Part shown: positions 61,656-64,000 of the stretch, one piece after another
Position numbering within the stretch: position 1 is the stretch's first letter
Layout of the letters: every line of letters starts with the position of its first letter
From: Isosphaeraceae bacterium EP7
Lineage (GTDB): Bacteria > Planctomycetota > Planctomycetia > Isosphaerales > Isosphaeraceae
Direction: 5' to 3'
Assembly: GCA_038400315.1 (NCBI GenBank)
Contig: CP151667.1
Coordinates: 682,001-746,000 of the forward strand
DNA length: 64,000 bases
Made by a program: the position numbers and the translations under genes
The notes under the pieces: model-generated
Database searches by the model: none
Seen by the model: only the letters and a program-made list of their open reading frames with translations
Told to the model about the DNA's origin: nothing

Positions 61656-64000
61656 TCAGGCCTCAGGGAAGCCGGGAACCAGGCAGGCGGCCATTCGTGC
61701 GGGGTCGCGGATCGACTGGGCGACCATCCAAGCATCGGCGCGTGCGACCAGCTCGCGGCCCTCGTCTCCGCCCAGGACGACGCCCAACTGCCGTCGAGCC
61801 GCCGCCGCGAAGAGGTCGATCTGTTCGGCGTCGGCCCGCTTGATCGCGTCGGCCAGATGCTTCGCCGCCCTGGCCGAGTCTCCGCGGACCGAGGCGGCTC
61901 CGGCCCGGATCAGGCGGGCGGCCACCTGACCCCAGGCCAACCGTTGGCGGTCCAGGCCGCGGGCGAACCGGGCGGCGGCCTTGAGCAACGGGCGCGGGTC
62001 CCTGGCGGTCGAGGCCGCGCCGACGGCACTGCGGCCGCGGATCTGGAGGACGTCGACGGCGACGTGCTGGATGCGCGGAAGCAACGAGGCGCGGATCGCG
62101 GGCCAGGTACGCTCGCTACGCTCCCAGGCGGCGGCCCCATCTCGTTCGTAGAGGTCGATGTAGGTGTGGCCGTAGAAGTGAGTCAGGTGCTGGACGTGGA
62201 ACCCGTGCTGCGACCACCGCCTGATCGACTCGTCGACCATCAGGCGGGCCTCGCGCGGCTCGTCGCCGGCCAGGCGGGCGATCGCGCCGGGGTAGGTGCC
62301 CAGCGTCGATTCCATATAGCGATCGCCACGGTCGCGTGCCTCCTTGTCCAGGGCGGCGAATCGACGCGTCAGATCGGCGATCTCGCCTCGGTAGATCCGC
62401 GCCCAAAGACCGAAGATCTGCGTCGTGTCGAGTTCCCAGACGACCCCAGTGCAGTGGTCGCGGAAGATCGCCTCGGCGGCGTTGAGCTGGGTGATCGCGT
62501 CGCCGAATCGGCCCGCCATGTAATAGGCGGCACCGGCGGAGAGCGTCGCCATGCCCAGCGCGTGCGGCTGCCCCGAGACACGGGCGACCTCATGCGACAG
62601 CGCGATCAGCTTCGCCGTGCGCCGCCCGGTCGACCGCCCCAGGCAGGCCGAGTGCACCCCCTCCCAGGCCAGCGAGAGTGCGATCCGGGTGGGCTCGCCG
62701 GCGTCGAGGGCCAGCCTCAGGCTTCGGGTCTGGAAGTAGGAGCCCTGGATGACGTCGACGACGCTGATCCCCACCGCCACGGCGCGGGCGATGTCCACCC
62801 TGGCAAGGTTCGCCGGAGGGATCTGCTCGGCGTTCCTGGGCCGGTAGCCCATGCCCCTGGCCGCCAGAAAGACCCGCTCCTTGATGAGCTGGAGCAGCGC
62901 CCGCTTGGGGGTCTCGGGCCGTCTCAGGCCGACCCGGTTCAGCACGTCGTCGAAGGCGGCGAGCCCCTCGTCGATCCGGCCGCTGATGAGGAACTGGTAG
63001 GCGGCGCGGGCCTGCAAGTCGTGCACGCTGGCCGGGCCGGCCTCGGCCGCCGCGAGCAGGTACATTTCGCCGGCCTCGGACCCGCGTCCGGCATTGGCCA
63101 GCGCCCCGGCGAGCTGGACCCGCAGCGCGGGGGCTCCGGGGTCATCGGCCGGCGTCAGGTCGAGAGCACGCCGGTAGAGCGTCGCGGCGCGGTCGAAGGC
63201 CAGGGCCTGGACGGCGTCGGCCGCGGCCCTGATCACATACTCGGCGGCGGAGCTTGCCCTGCCCCCGCCGGCGAAGTGCACCGACAGCGTCTCGGGATCG
63301 GCCTCGCCGGTTTCCTCCAATTCCAGAGCGAGCTTGAGGTGCCAGGCCTCGCGCTCGGAGGGGGTTAACCGCCGCTCGACCGTCTCGCGGATCCGGTCGT
63401 GATAGGCTTCGACCACGTCGAGCGCGCCCGGGCCGCGGCCCCGCACCAGGTTGTTGGCCCGCAGGAAGGAGAGCGCGGCGAACCCGTCCGTGCCGAGGCC
63501 CGCGACGCGGCAGGCCGAGGTCTGGCGGACGGGCTGGCCGGCGACCGAGATCGCCTCCAGCAGCCGCCTCGGGCCCGCGGGCAGCTCGCGGACCCGCCGC
63601 CAGAGCACCTCATCGAGGCTGAACTCGCCGCTGCTGGCCAGGCTGTCCGACAGCTCGCCCCCGCCGGTGATGAAGTGCGACAGCTCGTAGACGAAGTAGG
63701 GGCTGCCCCCCGACTCTCGCGCGATCAGATCGACCAGCGGTTCAGGGGCGGGCCCTTCGCGGGCCAGCAGGAGCCTGGCCAGGTCGCGAGCCTCGTCGCC
63801 CGTCAGCGCCTCGACCTCGATCTCGAACCGCTCGGGACTCGGGGCGCCATCCTCGCCGCCGGCACGCAGGCGGATCAGGCAGGGGCTGGCCGAGGCGTAC
63901 TCGCTGCGGAAGCAGCAGAGGAGCAGCAAGGCGGGCGCATCGGGGGGCCGCAGCAGGTCCGAGAGCAGGTCGGCACTGTCCAGGTCGCCCCACTGGAGAT
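61656..64000 (-). CDS. Large AAA-ATPase/TPR regulator, C-terminal part (gene runs past window end)
   Basis: At least 780 residues, open at the window edge. The visible N-terminal part reads LQWGDLDSADLLSDLLRPPDAPALLLLCCFRSEYAS, a Walker B/sensor region of AAA_16 ATPases, followed by winged-helix-like and long helical TPR-type segments (about 250-760). This layout matches the ATPase-TPR half of planctomycete and PknK-like serine/threonine kinase regulators or LuxR-type large regulators; the kinase or output domain would lie beyond 64000. Function as a signalling ATPase is likely; specific role unknown. Confidence 0.8.
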   Translation of the reverse strand, partial: LQWGDLDSADLLSDLLRPPDAPALLLLCCFRSEYASASPCLIRLRAGGEDGAPSPERFEIEVEALTGDEARDLARLLLAREGPAPEPLVDLIARESGGSPYFVYELSHFITGGGELSDSLASSGEFSLDEVLWRRVRELPAGPRRLLEAISVAGQPVRQTSACRVAGLGTDGFAALSFLRANNLVRGRGPGALDVVEAYHDRIRETVERRLTPSEREAWHLKLALELEETGEADPETLSVHFAGGGRASSAAEYVIRAAADAVQALAFDRAATLYRRALDLTPADDPGAPALRVQLAGALANAGRGSEAGEMYLLAAAEAGPASVHDLQARAAYQFLISGRIDEGLAAFDDVLNRVGLRRPETPKRALLQLIKERVFLAARGMGYRPRNAEQIPPANLARVDIARAVAVGISVVDVIQGSYFQTRSLRLALDAGEPTRIALSLAWEGVHSACLGRSTGRRTAKLIALSHEVARVSGQPHALGMATLSAGAAYYMAGRFGDAITQLNAAEAIFRDHCTGVVWELDTTQIFGLWARIYRGEIADLTRRFAALDKEARDRGDRYMESTLGTYPGAIARLAGDEPREARLMVDESIRRWSQHGFHVQHLTHFYGHTYIDLYERDGAAAWERSERTWPAIRASLLPRIQHVAVDVLQIRGRSAVGAASTARDPRPLLKAAARFARGLDRQRLAWGQVAARLIRAGAASVRGDSARAAKHLADAIKRADAEQIDLFAAAARRQLGVVLGGDEGRELVARADAWMVAQSIRDPARMAACLVPGFPEA

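Overview
The window looks like chromosomal DNA of a planctomycete, probably close to the Isosphaeraceae (Isosphaera/Singulisphaera type). The evidence is the high GC content, two DUF1501 proteins, a DUF1549/DUF1553 cytochrome-type protein, an N-terminal LEPR-LLA motif on a secreted hydrolase, a PEP-CTERM protein and a GroEL with a non-GGM tail. The assignment rests on family content only; there is no rRNA, and I saw no tRNA gene.

Layout. 1-7 kb: the end of groES, groEL with a strong terminator, and a DUF1549/DUF1553-DUF1501 pair. 7-12.3 kb is accessory: a Wzz-like protein, a frameshifted RAYT transposase between perfect inverted REP-like repeats, orphan hypothetical genes, the first copy of a 'STGPKT/HGLAG' paralog family and a CHRD/PEP-CTERM protein. 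13.4-16.7 kb holds a four-gene ubiquitin-like conjugation cluster: membrane-anchored RING-type protein, Ubl ending in Ala-Gly, canonical E2 with HPN motif and catalytic Cys, and E1. Beyond a convergent MMPL transporter, 19.6-25.2 kb on the minus strand carries an ECF sigma factor, its presumed anti-sigma factor, a double-PDZ protein, a membrane JAB/JAMM protein (candidate deconjugating enzyme) and a Ste24-like M48 protease. asnB and a phosphoesterase lie upstream and htrA diverges from asnB. 30-34.9 kb is the dnaG-rpoD core with a near-consensus promoter and a rho-independent terminator.

34.9-44.1 kb is accessory and repeat-rich. It has a second DUF1501 protein, a serine hydrolase, a Crp/Fnr regulator beside a DUF417 membrane protein, and then a clearly AT-richer insert with a TIR-like protein and a DUF4917/SIR2-like protein. 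These look like defence or NAD-processing genes. The insert is bracketed by AATGTCCCC-type palindromic repeats, a 71-bp dispersed repeat and a 19-bp minisatellite; the second HGLAG paralog follows. 44.3-54.1 kb returns to housekeeping genes: SDR, Ca2+/H+ antiporter, thioredoxin, trpF, mgtC, ahcY, DUF1015, an alpha/beta hydrolase and an Rrf2 regulator. 54.2-59 kb is an RND efflux operon. A Gly/Trp-repeat protein, a subtilase and the 3' part of a large AAA/TPR regulator finish the window.

The most interesting unit is the Ubl-E2-E1-RING cluster with the nearby JAB protein. Both the RING and JAB proteins have membrane segments, which suggests a membrane-associated protein-modification pathway; the adjacent envelope-type sigma/anti-sigma/PDZ genes could be its stress-response neighbours. 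That functional link is inference from gene order.
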